A stretch of DNA of 64,000 nt from Pikeienuella piscinae (GTDB lineage Bacteria > Pseudomonadota > Alphaproteobacteria > Rhodobacterales > Rhodobacteraceae): assembly GCF_011044155.1 (NCBI RefSeq), contig NZ_CP049056.1, positions 1,860,001 to 1,924,000 on the forward strand, given 5' to 3'. The translations under genes and the position numbers were made by a program. Under the pieces are notes generated by a model. That model did not search any database and was not told the DNA's origin. It worked only from the letters and a program-made list of their open reading frames with translations. Shown one piece after another: positions 51,176 to 59,439 of the stretch. Position 1 is the first letter of the stretch. Each line of letters opens with the position of its first letter.

Positions 51176-52470
51176 TCGCAGCGAATTTCCTTCTTCTTGG
51201 GGTTTTCGTTCTCCTTCTGCTGATCGGCGCGCCGATCGCCGTCGCGCTCGGCCTCGCCGGTGCGGCGGCGGTCGCGGTCGGGCTCGACCTCAACACCGTG
51301 GCGATGATCGGAACCAACACCTACGCCTCGGTCGCGAAATATCCGCTGATCGCGATCCCGCTCTTCGTGCTGACCGGGATGGTGTTCGAGCGCTCCGGCG
51401 TCGCCGGCCGGCTGGTTACCTTCGCGCAGGCGATCGTCGGGCCGCGCAGAGGCGGGCTCGCCATCGTCGCGACACTGGTCTGCCTGATCATGGGCGGGAT
51501 GTCGGGCTCCGGCCCGGCGGACGCGGCGGCGGTCGCCACGATCATGATCCCGTCGATGATGAAGGCGGGCTATCCGCGCTCCTTCTCCGCCGGCCTGATC
51601 GCCGCCTCGGCTTCGACCGCGATCCTCATCCCGCCCTCGATCGCGCTGATCATCTATTCGATCCTAGTGCCCGGGGTGGACCTTCGGGCGCTGTTCGCCG
51701 CCGGTGTCTTTCCCGGCGTCCTCGCCGGACTCGCGGTGATCATCCCGACATTGATCATCAGCCGGGTGAAGAATTTCGGCGCCGCCGAACATGGCGAGCG
51801 TCCGCCGTTCTGGAAGAGCCTTCGCGAAGCGGTTCCGGGGCTCATGGCGCCGGTCATCATTCTCGGCGGACTGCGTTCGGGGCTTTTCACCCCCACCGAA
51901 GCCGCCGCGGTCGCTGTCGCCTATGGGTTGTTCGTCGGGGTCTTCCTCTATCGCAACATGAGCCTCGGCGATGTCTGGCGGGTGCTCGCCGACAGCGCGG
52001 AGATTTCCGCCGTGGTGATGATCATCATCTCGCTCGCCGGGCTCTTCGCCTGGGCGGGCTCGACCCTAGGCGCCTTCGATCATGCCGCCGCGGCCATCCT
52101 TTCGGTCAGCGATGACGGCTCGCTGGTGCTGATCATGATCATGGTGGTGCTGCTTTTTGCCGGGATGATCCTCGACGGGGTTTCGATCTATCTGATCACG
52201 CTGCCGCTGCTGATTCCCATCGCCATGGCGTTCGAGTGGAACCTCACCTGGTTCGGCATCCTGATGGCGATGAACATCGCCATCGGTCAGTTCACACCGC
52301 CGGTCGCCGTCAACCTGATGATCACCGCCCGCATCGCCCGCGTGCCCATCGAGGAGACGATCCCATGGGTGCTCTGGCTGATGCTGACGATGGGCGGCGC
52401 GCTGCTTCTCGTCATTCTCTTTCCCGGCATCGCGCTCTGGCTCCCTGAAATGCTCGGCTACCGCGTCTGA
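51172..52470 (+). CDS. TRAP transporter large permease (DctM)
   Basis: A 432-residue protein of about 12 helices that drives Na+-coupled uptake. Family motifs are LIAIPLFVLTGMVFERSGV, GGMSGSGPADAAAVATIMIPSM, and IGQFTPPVAVNLMI near the C-terminus. GTG start. It completes the DctPQM set. Confidence 0.93.
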   Translation: MIAANFLLLGVFVLLLLIGAPIAVALGLAGAAAVAVGLDLNTVAMIGTNTYASVAKYPLIAIPLFVLTGMVFERSGVAGRLVTFAQAIVGPRRGGLAIVATLVCLIMGGMSGSGPADAAAVATIMIPSMMKAGYPRSFSAGLIAASASTAILIPPSIALIIYSILVPGVDLRALFAAGVFPGVLAGLAVIIPTLIISRVKNFGAAEHGERPPFWKSLREAVPGLMAPVIILGGLRSGLFTPTEAAAVAVAYGLFVGVFLYRNMSLGDVWRVLADSAEISAVVMIIISLAGLFAWAGSTLGAFDHAAAAILSVSDDGSLVLIMIMVVLLFAGMILDGVSIYLITLPLLIPIAMAFEWNLTWFGILMAMNIAIGQFTPPVAVNLMITARIARVPIEETIPWVLWLMLTMGGALLLVILFPGIALWLPEMLGYRV

Positions 52471-52498
52471 CATGAACTCTTCCGCAGGAGACGACCCC

Positions 52499-54241
52499 GT
52501 GACCTCTTCCGAGATCCCCAATGAAATGACTGGCGGCGAGGCGCTCGCCCGTATCCTGAAGGCGGCGAAGCCGGGGCCGATGTTCGGCATGGGCGGCTTT
52601 CAGCTTCTGCCGTTCTACGACGCCGCGCGCCGGATCGGGCTGAATCACAACCTGATCAATGACGAGCGCTGCGCGGTCTTCATCGCCGACGCTTACGCCA
52701 AGGTCTCCGGCCGCGTCGGGGTCTGCGACGCCACGCTGGGGCCAGGGGCGACCAATCTCGTCACCGGTCTGGTGGAGGCGCTGAACGCCGGCTCGCCGTT
52801 GGTTGTCTTCGTCGGCGACACCCACCGGATGCATTCATGGAAGAACATGACGCAGGAATCGCGGCAGGTCGAAATTCTCCGCCCGGCCTGCAAGGAGTTG
52901 ATCCGCGTCGAGATGATCGAGCGGCTGCCCGAGCTGGTGAAGCGGGCCTTCCATGTGGCGACCTCAGGGCGCCCCGGCCCGGTCGTCGTCGATATCCCCG
53001 AAGATATCTGCCACGACACCTTTCCCTTCGATCCCGCCGAATTCGAGATCGACGAGGCGCTCGCGTCATCCCCGGCGCTACGCTGCGCGCCCGCCGCGGC
53101 CGATCTCGCACAGGCGGCCGACATGCTGGCGAAGGCGAAGCGGCCTCTGATGCTTTGCGGCGGCGGTGTCCATATCAGCGGCGCCGCGAAGGCGGCGGAG
53201 GCGCTGGCGCGCGCCATCAACCTCCCCGTCGCGCACACCATGACCGGCAAGGGCGCGATCGCCTGCATCGACCCGCTCAGCGCAGGGCTTTTCGGGCGCT
53301 ACGACCGAATCGCCAACGCGCTGATCGAGGAATCCGACTGCCTTCTCGTCACCGGCTGCAAGCTCGGCGAGATCGCGACCAAACGCTACAGCGTGCCGGC
53401 GGCCGGCAAGACCGTCATCCACCTCGACAACGTGGCGGAGGAATTCGGCCGGACTTTCTCGCCGGCTCTCCGGCTCTGGTCGGACGCGCGCGAGGGGTTG
53501 ACCGGTCTCGCTAGCGCGTTGGCCGACCGGGCGGATGCGATCAAGACGCGCCAGCAGGGCTACGCTGATGAAGTGGCGGCGAAGATGGCGGAATGGCGGA
53601 AATCGGTGGAGCCGCGCCTCACCTCCGGTGAGCGGCCGATCAACATGGCCCGGATGCTGAACGAGGTGAACAAGGCGATGCCGGCGAACGGCGTCCTCGT
53701 CGCCGATGGCGGTTTCGCGGCGCATTGGGGCGGCCTGCTTTATGACACCAAGGAAGCCGGGCGCGGCTTCGTCCCGGACCGGGGGTTCGCTTCGATCGGT
53801 TACGGCCTGCCGGGCGCCATGGGCGCCGCGCTGGCCGCGCCGGGGCGACGCGTGATCGGACTGACCGGCGATGGCGGCTTCAACATGGTGATGGGGGAGT
53901 TGGAGACCGCGCGGCGGCTGAAGCTGCCGCTAACGGTGATCGTCGTCAACAACGCCGCCTCGGGCTATGTGAAGGCGTTGCAGCACCTGATGTATGGGCG
54001 GGACGCCTATCAGTCGAGCGACCTTGAAGAGGTGAACTACGCCAATGTCGCCACGGCGCTCGGCTGCCTCGGGCTGCGGGTCGAGAGCCCGGACGATCTG
54101 GCCGGCGCGCTGGCTAAGTCCTTCACGAACACCGACGGACCGACGCTGATCGATGTCGTCGTCACCCGCGACCCCGCGCACATGCTGCCCGGCGTCGACA
54201 ATCGCACCGTGCAGGTGAAAAAGGGCGACCGCGTCGCCTGA
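52499..54241 (+). CDS. ThDP-dependent enzyme, acetolactate synthase/decarboxylase-like
   Basis: A 580-residue three-domain ThDP enzyme. The catalytic Glu is in LINDERCAVFIADAYAKVSG, with GPGATNLVTGLVEAL after it. The ThDP motif is GDGGFNMVMGELETARRLKLPLTVIVVNNAASGYVK. It lacks the clear FAD and substrate residues that would fix it as acetolactate synthase. Oxalyl-CoA, sulfoacetaldehyde, phenylpyruvate or cyclic-diketone-cleaving relatives are all possible. The GTG at 52499 has a good GCAGGAG site; the ATG at 52472 in the same frame has none. It stands between the TRAP genes and the GSHGG protein. Confidence 0.85.
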   Translation: MTSSEIPNEMTGGEALARILKAAKPGPMFGMGGFQLLPFYDAARRIGLNHNLINDERCAVFIADAYAKVSGRVGVCDATLGPGATNLVTGLVEALNAGSPLVVFVGDTHRMHSWKNMTQESRQVEILRPACKELIRVEMIERLPELVKRAFHVATSGRPGPVVVDIPEDICHDTFPFDPAEFEIDEALASSPALRCAPAAADLAQAADMLAKAKRPLMLCGGGVHISGAAKAAEALARAINLPVAHTMTGKGAIACIDPLSAGLFGRYDRIANALIEESDCLLVTGCKLGEIATKRYSVPAAGKTVIHLDNVAEEFGRTFSPALRLWSDAREGLTGLASALADRADAIKTRQQGYADEVAAKMAEWRKSVEPRLTSGERPINMARMLNEVNKAMPANGVLVADGGFAAHWGGLLYDTKEAGRGFVPDRGFASIGYGLPGAMGAALAAPGRRVIGLTGDGGFNMVMGELETARRLKLPLTVIVVNNAASGYVKALQHLMYGRDAYQSSDLEEVNYANVATALGCLGLRVESPDDLAGALAKSFTNTDGPTLIDVVVTRDPAHMLPGVDNRTVQVKKGDRVA

Positions 54242-54262
54242 GCCGCATCGAAAGGAGCGCAC

Positions 54263-55072
54263 ATGCTGGGCGGCAATCGCGTCATCACCGCTGACACGGC
54301 GACCAGTCTGCCCGCCCGCGCGGCGGGGGCGATGGTGGTATGCGGCTCGCATGGCGGACTATATCCCGGCTACCTGCTCGCGAAAGCCGGGGTGCGCGCG
54401 GCGATCCTCTGCGACGCCGGGATCGGACGGGAGGAGGCCGGAATCGCCTCCCTGCCCTATTTCGCCGCACTTGGGATCCCCGCCGCCGCGGCTTCGCACC
54501 TCTCCTGCCGCATTGGCGATGTCGACGACATGCTGGCGCGGGGAACGATTAGCCGGGCCAACGAAATCGCCGCGCGCCTTGACGTTCGCCCGGGCGATCC
54601 CGTCGCCGAGGCGGCGCGGAAATTGGCGGCCGCGCCCGCAACCGTAACCGCCGCGCCGCCATCCATCGGCGAGGGACGCAACGCCGTCGATCAGGCGGGC
54701 CGGCGCCCGATCCTCCTGCTCGATTCAGCGGCGATGGTCGGCCCCGGCGACGAGGGCGCGATCATCGTCACCGGCTCGCATGGCGGGTTGGTCGGGGGGG
54801 ATCCGGCGAAGGCGCTGAAGGCGACGGGCTTCGCCGGCGTCTTCAACGACGCGGGGATCGGCGTCGAAAACGCCGGCCTGGCGCGGTTGCCGGCGCTGGA
54901 CGCGCGCAGGATCGCCGCCTTCACCGTCGCCGCCGACAGCTGCCGGATCGGCGATGCGCGCTCCAGCTTCGAGGATGGCGTGATTTCCGCCGTGAACGAG
55001 GCCGCCCATGCGCTCGGCGCACGGGTCGGCGCGCAAGCGCGGGGCGTACTGCTCGACTGGGCGGCGCGATGA
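54263..55072 (+). CDS. Unrecognised protein of two tandem GSHGG repeats
   Basis: A 269-residue soluble protein I do not recognise. It is a tandem duplication. Half one (about residues 25-125) has VCGSHGGLYPGYLLAKAG, CDAGIGREEAGIASLPYF, LSCRIGDVDDML and GTISRANEIAARL. Half two (about 165-265) repeats VTGSHGGLVGGDPAKAL, NDAGIGVENAGLARLPAL, DSCRIGDARSSF and GVISAVNEAAHAL in the same order. The shared motifs G-S-H-G-G, D/N-A-G-I-G-x-E-x-A-G, S-C-R-I-G-D and G-x-I-S-x-x-N-E suggest two equivalent sites with His, Cys, Asp and Arg available. It lies between the ThDP enzyme and the IclR gene (four-base overlap). Its role in the pathway is unknown. Confidence 0.85.
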   Translation: MLGGNRVITADTATSLPARAAGAMVVCGSHGGLYPGYLLAKAGVRAAILCDAGIGREEAGIASLPYFAALGIPAAAASHLSCRIGDVDDMLARGTISRANEIAARLDVRPGDPVAEAARKLAAAPATVTAAPPSIGEGRNAVDQAGRRPILLLDSAAMVGPGDEGAIIVTGSHGGLVGGDPAKALKATGFAGVFNDAGIGVENAGLARLPALDARRIAAFTVAADSCRIGDARSSFEDGVISAVNEAAHALGARVGAQARGVLLDWAAR

Positions 55073-55860
55073 CGGCCAGCCGGCCCGGCGGCGACGCCTC
55101 GGTCAAATCCGTGCAGCGCGTCGCCACGATCATAAGGCTTCTCGCCGGCGAAGCCGCCGAAGGCCTGCGACTTTCCGACGTCGCCCGCGAAAGCGGCCTC
55201 GGCAAGGCGACGACCCACCGCCTGCTCACCGCGCTGGCGGAGGTCGGTTTCGCCTATCAGTCGGCGGCGACGAAACGCTATCATGTCGGCCATGAGATCG
55301 TCCGGCTCGGCGCGCTCGCGGCGCGTCACGATCTGGTGGAACTGGCCCGCCCGTCGCTGTTGCGGCTGGCGCGGGAGACCGGCGATACGATCTTTCTTTC
55401 TGTCCGCGAAGGGCTGGAGGCGGTCTGCCTCGATCGTCAGGTCGGCGCGTTCCCGATCCGGACACTAACGCTGGACGCCGGCGACCGACGCCCGCTCGGC
55501 GTAGGAGCCGGCTCGCTTGCACTCCTCGCCTTTCTGCCGTTGGAGGAGATCGCGGAGATCGTCGCCGGTAACGAAGAGCGCCTGGCCGGGTTTCCCGGCT
55601 TCACCCCCGAAGACCTCCACCGTCTTGCGCGGGAGACGCGCGCGCGCGGCCATTCCTTCAATGACGGACGCATCGTCGCCGGCATGTGCGCGATCGGCGC
55701 GCCGGTTCTCGACGCCTCCGGACGCGTCGCGGCGGCGATCAGCGTCGCCGCGATCAGCGACCGGATGGGCGACGACCGCGCGCCGATGATCGCCCGGCTC
55801 ATCAAGGAGGAGGCCAAGCGGCTCGGCGCCTGCTTCACCCGCCCGGCGTCTAACGTCTGA
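55069..55860 (+). CDS. IclR family transcriptional regulator
   Basis: A 263-residue regulator. The N-terminal winged helix has GLRLSDVARESGLGKATTHRLLTALAEVGF. The C-terminal effector domain has FLSVREGLEAVCLDRQVGAFPIRT, RPLGVGAGSLALLAF and SFNDGRIVAGMCAIGAPVLDASGRVAAAISVA, all standard IclR marks. It is the last gene of the catabolic operon (ATGA overlap) and probably binds the palindrome at 47441-47457. It converges on tonB; the two stops overlap by 11 bases. Confidence 0.94.
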   Translation: MTASRPGGDASVKSVQRVATIIRLLAGEAAEGLRLSDVARESGLGKATTHRLLTALAEVGFAYQSAATKRYHVGHEIVRLGALAARHDLVELARPSLLRLARETGDTIFLSVREGLEAVCLDRQVGAFPIRTLTLDAGDRRPLGVGAGSLALLAFLPLEEIAEIVAGNEERLAGFPGFTPEDLHRLARETRARGHSFNDGRIVAGMCAIGAPVLDASGRVAAAISVAAISDRMGDDRAPMIARLIKEEAKRLGACFTRPASNV

Positions 55861-56923
55861 AAACCACCGGCAGCGCAAACTCGAAACTTGCGCCCGACAG
55901 GCCATCGGGCGCGGCGGCGTAGGGCGCAGCGTCGCGCACCGCCCGGATCGCCGCCTCGTCCAGCGCTTTCGAGCCAGAGCTTTCGCGAACATGCGAAGAC
56001 ACCAGCGCCCCGGTCCGCGCGACCCTGAGCGCCACCATAGTGACGCCGGTGCGCCGCACGTTTCGTGGAAATCGCTTCCGCGCCTCGACCTCCCGCCGGA
56101 TGGCGCCGCCCCAGAGCTGCGCGAGCGCCGCTGAAGCGCCCGAACCAAGCGCCTGATCGGCGCCGCCGGAGCCCGCCTCCGCTCCGCCGCCGTCCCCCGC
56201 GGCGAGCGACGCCGGCGCGCTGTCGCCGGCGCCGTCATTCGCCATCTCGTTCGCCGCCGGGGCCGGGTTGGTCTCCGGCGGCGGGGGCGCTGGCGCCGGC
56301 TTCGGCTTCGTCACGGTCTTTGGCGGCGCCGGCGCGCGCTCCGGGCGCGATTGCGGCGGGGGTGAGGCCTCGGGCGCGCTGGTCTCTTCAGGCTCAGGCG
56401 GCGGCATGGCGTTCTCCGGCGCGCGCGGCGGCGCGGCGCGGGCCCGCGGCGGCTCCGGAGCGGCGGCCGGCTCAAGGCGAGCGATGCGCTCTGCCACAGG
56501 CTTCGGCGGCGGCGCCTCGGTCGTTTCCGGGCGAAGGAGCTCTGCGAGTTCGACCGGGGTGTCGGGAACCGGTTCCGCCAGCGCCTCAAACGAGGGCGCT
56601 GTCAATGCGTCCGGCGGCGGCGCACTCTGCGGCGGCTCCTTCAGGCGCGGTGTCGCCAGACCGGCGCGCGGCGTTTCGACCGGGGCGATCTCCGGGGGGC
56701 TGGTTTGCCGCGAAGCGGCAGGCGGCGCCGCGATCTCGGGCGTCCGCTCCCATTCCGCGACCAGCGCGACAGTCTCGGGCGCGGCGCCGGCGAGGGTGAT
56801 GTCGGCCGCGCCGCCGACGCCGCCGGCGGACGGGCCGTCATCGGCGGGGCGCGCCCAGAATACGGCGAGGTGCAGACCTGCCGCGAGAGAGGTGAAAAGA
56901 ATCGCTTCCGCCAGACGTTTCAT
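55850..56923 (-). CDS. TonB family energy-transducing protein
   Basis: A 357-residue TonB. One N-terminal helix (LAEAILFTSLAAGLHLAVFW) is followed by a very long Pro/Ala/Glu-rich spacer across the periplasm (about residues 60-260, with repeated PPPE, PKPAPAPPPP). The C-terminal domain is IRREVEARKRFPRNVRRTGVTMVALRVARTGALVSSHVRESSGSKALDEAAIRAVRDAAPY, a standard TonB_C. It transmits proton-motive force to outer-membrane receptors. It is the last gene of the exbB-exbD-exbD-tonB group. Confidence 0.93.
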   Translation of the reverse strand: MKRLAEAILFTSLAAGLHLAVFWARPADDGPSAGGVGGAADITLAGAAPETVALVAEWERTPEIAAPPAASRQTSPPEIAPVETPRAGLATPRLKEPPQSAPPPDALTAPSFEALAEPVPDTPVELAELLRPETTEAPPPKPVAERIARLEPAAAPEPPRARAAPPRAPENAMPPPEPEETSAPEASPPPQSRPERAPAPPKTVTKPKPAPAPPPPETNPAPAANEMANDGAGDSAPASLAAGDGGGAEAGSGGADQALGSGASAALAQLWGGAIRREVEARKRFPRNVRRTGVTMVALRVARTGALVSSHVRESSGSKALDEAAIRAVRDAAPYAAAPDGLSGASFEFALPVVFRR

Positions 56924-57300
56924 CGCGGCGCCGTCACGATCTCGACCCGCTCGACGCCCGCTTCCGAGATTTTTCTCAGCGCGGCGGCGAGAGTCGCGGC
57001 CTCCATCCCCGCATCGGCCCGAACGAGAAAGACCTCGCCCGCCGCGGCTTCCTTCACCGCGTCCAGCGCGGCATCTCCGCGCGTGTCGCCGAATCCCATC
57101 TCGCCCTCCGGCGAAAGATAGAGCGTGACCGGGCCACCCGGCGCAGCGCCCCTGTCGGCGCCGGGCGGGGTGATCTCGAATGGTTCCGGCGGCGCGATCT
57201 GCGCCGTCATCAGGAAGAAGATGAGCAACAGGAAGACGACGTTGATCATCGGCACGAACGGCTCGGCCATCGGTCGTCGGACGGGCGGAGAGAAATCCAT
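56920..57300 (-). CDS. ExbD/TolR biopolymer transport protein (second copy)
   Basis: A 126-residue ExbD. The membrane helix FVPMINVVFLLLIFFLMTAQI shows N26 in place of the usual proton-carrying Asp (consensus xxPxIDVVFxLLxFFM). The periplasmic domain ends with a normal ExbD pattern (VFLVRADAGMEAATLAAALRKISEAGV). The companion ExbD keeps the Asp. This one may therefore be a non-proton-conducting partner. It overlaps tonB by four bases. Confidence 0.9.
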   Translation of the reverse strand: MDFSPPVRRPMAEPFVPMINVVFLLLIFFLMTAQIAPPEPFEITPPGADRGAAPGGPVTLYLSPEGEMGFGDTRGDAALDAVKEAAAGEVFLVRADAGMEAATLAAALRKISEAGVERVEIVTAPR

Positions 57301-57304
57301 CGCG

Positions 57305-57688
57305 CTACTCCACCAGCACCAGAGCGCTGAACCCGGCTTCGGTCAGCCTTTCGGCCACGTCGATCAGCCGCTGGACATCCGCGCCGTCCCTCGCGCGCAG
57401 GACAATCGTATCGTCTGGCGTCGCCGTCAGCGGTGCGAGCGCCGAGGCGAGCTCGTCCCCGGCCACCGGCGCGCCGTTGAGCGTCAGGCCGTCAGGGCGG
57501 ATATCGACCAGCCGCGGCGGCCCGCTCCAGTCGCCCGAGGAGCCGGCGAGCGGCAGCGGAATCGTCTGATCGAGCCCGAACCGCGCCGCGAGCATGAAGA
57601 AGACGAGAAGCAGAAAGACCACGTCGATCATCGGCGTGAGGCTGGGCCTGCGGCGCCGGGGCGCTTCGCCGAAGGTCAACCGCTCCAT
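57305..57688 (-). CDS. ExbD/TolR biopolymer transport protein (first copy)
   Basis: A 127-residue ExbD whose helix SLTPMIDVVFLLLVFFMLAARF keeps the essential Asp in PMIDVVF. The periplasmic part is DETIVLRARDGADVQRLIDV-like. It sits two bases from exbB and four from the second exbD, so all three are cotranslated. With ExbB it forms the proton channel that drives TonB. Confidence 0.93.
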   Translation of the reverse strand: MERLTFGEAPRRRRPSLTPMIDVVFLLLVFFMLAARFGLDQTIPLPLAGSSGDWSGPPRLVDIRPDGLTLNGAPVAGDELASALAPLTATPDDTIVLRARDGADVQRLIDVAERLTEAGFSALVLVE

Positions 57689-57690
57689 GG

Positions 57691-58308
57691 TCAGATATTC
57701 CTTCCGGCGGTGAAGATACGGCTCGCCGCGTCCTCGAGGTCGAGCCGGATGCGATCGATCACGCTCTCAAACCAGGTCAGCGCGGCCGAAGCCGGAATCG
57801 CGACGGCCATGCCGGCGGCGGTGGTCAGCAGCGCCTCCCATATCCCACCGGCGAGGGCGGCGGGATCAGCGCGCGAACCAGCCTCCTGTAACGCCTGAAA
57901 GGCGGTGATCATGCCGAGAACGGTGCCGAGGAGGCCGATAAGCGGGGCGATCGTCGCGATCAACTCAAGCCCGCGCAAGCCGCTTCTAGCCGAAGCAAGC
58001 TCAGCCTTGGCGATGCGGGCGGTCTCCTCCCGCGCGGCCTCCTCGACAAGCGTGGCGCGGGCGCGGAGCGCGCCGCGCACCACCCGCGAGCGGACCCCGC
58101 GCCGCCCTTCGAGCATCGATAGCGCGACCGCGCCGTCGCCGCCGGTAAAGGCGTCTATCGCGAGGCGGGCGCGGTTCTTCGACCAGGCGCCGATCAGCGC
58201 CAGTCGCCAGACTTTCCAGAGGATCAGCGCCGCCGCCGCCACGGAAAGCCCTGCGATCGCCCAGATCGCCGGGCCGCCGAGCAGCAAAAAGTCGCGAAGA
58301 TCGGCCAT
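57691..58308 (-). CDS. ExbB/TolQ/MotA family proton-channel protein
   Basis: A 205-residue protein with three helices. MADLRDFLLLGGPAIWAIAGLSVAAAALILW is helix one. GLELIATIAPLIGLLGTVLGMITAFQAL and EALLTTAAGMAVAIPASAALTWF are the classic ExbB helices with the conserved Thr/Ala channel residues. The internal start at 58308 gives the proper N-terminus and avoids overlap with the upstream monooxygenase gene; an in-frame ATG at 58362 would add 18 residues. Confidence 0.93.
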   Translation of the reverse strand: MADLRDFLLLGGPAIWAIAGLSVAAAALILWKVWRLALIGAWSKNRARLAIDAFTGGDGAVALSMLEGRRGVRSRVVRGALRARATLVEEAAREETARIAKAELASARSGLRGLELIATIAPLIGLLGTVLGMITAFQALQEAGSRADPAALAGGIWEALLTTAAGMAVAIPASAALTWFESVIDRIRLDLEDAASRIFTAGRNI

Positions 58309-58312
58309 CCGG

Positions 58313-58621
58313 TCAGGCGCCCTCGACCACTGAAAATCCTTCGAATTGAGGATGCCCGTCATAGAGCCTGTCGTTCGAACCGGCGTTCTTGTGGGCGGCG
58401 CGGAAGTTCTCGGATTTGGTCCAGGCGACGAAATCCGCTTCGCTCTCCCATATGGTGTGAGAGGCGTAGAGCGTCTTGCCGTCGGTCTCTGGCCCTTTCA
58501 TGAGATGAAACTCGACAAAACCGGGCACGTCATCGAGTCGTGACTTGCGGTTGCGCCAGACATCCTCGAACTGGCTTTCCTTGCCGGGGAGAATCCGGAA
58601 ACGGTTCATCGCAAGATACAT
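58313..58621 (-). CDS. ABM-family monooxygenase, haem-degrading type
   Basis: A 102-residue ferredoxin-like-fold protein of the antibiotic biosynthesis monooxygenase group. It has the IsdG-type pattern: Asn6 in MNRFRI, Trp in YASHTIWESEADFVAWTKSE and a His in NFRAAHKNAG, the residues that hold and attack haem in IsdG/IsdI. Being between hmuV and the TonB system, it most likely opens haem to release iron. It overlaps hmuV by one base. Activity is inferred, not certain. Confidence 0.85.
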   Translation of the reverse strand: MYLAMNRFRILPGKESQFEDVWRNRKSRLDDVPGFVEFHLMKGPETDGKTLYASHTIWESEADFVAWTKSENFRAAHKNAGSNDRLYDGHPQFEGFSVVEGA

Positions 58622-59439
58622 CAGTAGACTCCTTCAGTGGCGTTCCCACGCAACGGCGGGGTTCCAGGGTAAACCGGCGCCACGCAGAGCGCGCCGTCGG
58701 GGCTGTCGAAAAGCCGCATCGGCGTTTCGTATACATCGCTCAACCTGTCCGGGGCGAGCGCGCCGCGCGGCGCCTCATCCGCGACGACCCGCCCGGCCTG
58801 CATCAGAACGATCCGATCGGCGAAGGCGGCGGCGAGCGAAAGATCGTGAAGCGCGACCAGAACCGCCGCGCCCTCGTCGGCTGCGACGCGAGCGGCGCGC
58901 ATGGCGCCGATCTGGTGCGAGAAATCGAGCCCGGCGGTCGGCTCGTCAAGGAGCAGCGCGCGCCCGAAACCGGCCCGTCGCCCCGCATCGAGCTGGGCGA
59001 GCGCGCGGGCGAGATGAGCGCGGCGCTGCTGGCCGCCGGAAAGCGCCGCCACCCCGTCCGACGCCCGGTCGGCGAGACCGACCGAATCCAGCGCGCGGCG
59101 GACGATCTCGACTGCTTCGGCCGGTGGAATGGCGAGCGGTATCGCCAGCCCGGCGAGCGCGAAAACACTGAACGGCGCGGCGAGGCTGGGGTTCTGCTCC
59201 AGAGCCGCCCGGCGGAGCGCGAGATGCGCCGCCGAAAGCGCCCGCACGTCTTCGCCGCCAATCACCGCTTCACCCGCACCAGGAGCGATGTCGCCAGCCA
59301 GCGCGCCGATGAGCGTCGACTTGCCGGAACCGTTCGGCCCGCAAAGCGCCACAAGTTCCCCCGCGCCGACGTCGAGATCGGCGGCGACGACCGCCCGCCG
59401 GCGGCCGAAGGCGACGGAGATCCCGCGCGCCTCAAGCAT
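58621..59439 (-). CDS. hmuV: Haem ABC transporter ATP-binding protein
   Basis: A 272-residue ATPase: Walker A CGPNGSGKSTLIGAL, signature LSGGQQRRAHLARAL, Walker B RALLLDEPTAGLD and the switch His in ALHD. The order hmuTUV and the neighbouring haem oxygenase-like and TonB genes identify it as HmuV rather than a B12 or siderophore ATPase. It overlaps hmuU by eight bases. Confidence 0.92.
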   Translation of the reverse strand: MLEARGISVAFGRRRAVVAADLDVGAGELVALCGPNGSGKSTLIGALAGDIAPGAGEAVIGGEDVRALSAAHLALRRAALEQNPSLAAPFSVFALAGLAIPLAIPPAEAVEIVRRALDSVGLADRASDGVAALSGGQQRRAHLARALAQLDAGRRAGFGRALLLDEPTAGLDFSHQIGAMRAARVAADEGAAVLVALHDLSLAAAFADRIVLMQAGRVVADEAPRGALAPDRLSDVYETPMRLFDSPDGALCVAPVYPGTPPLRGNATEGVY

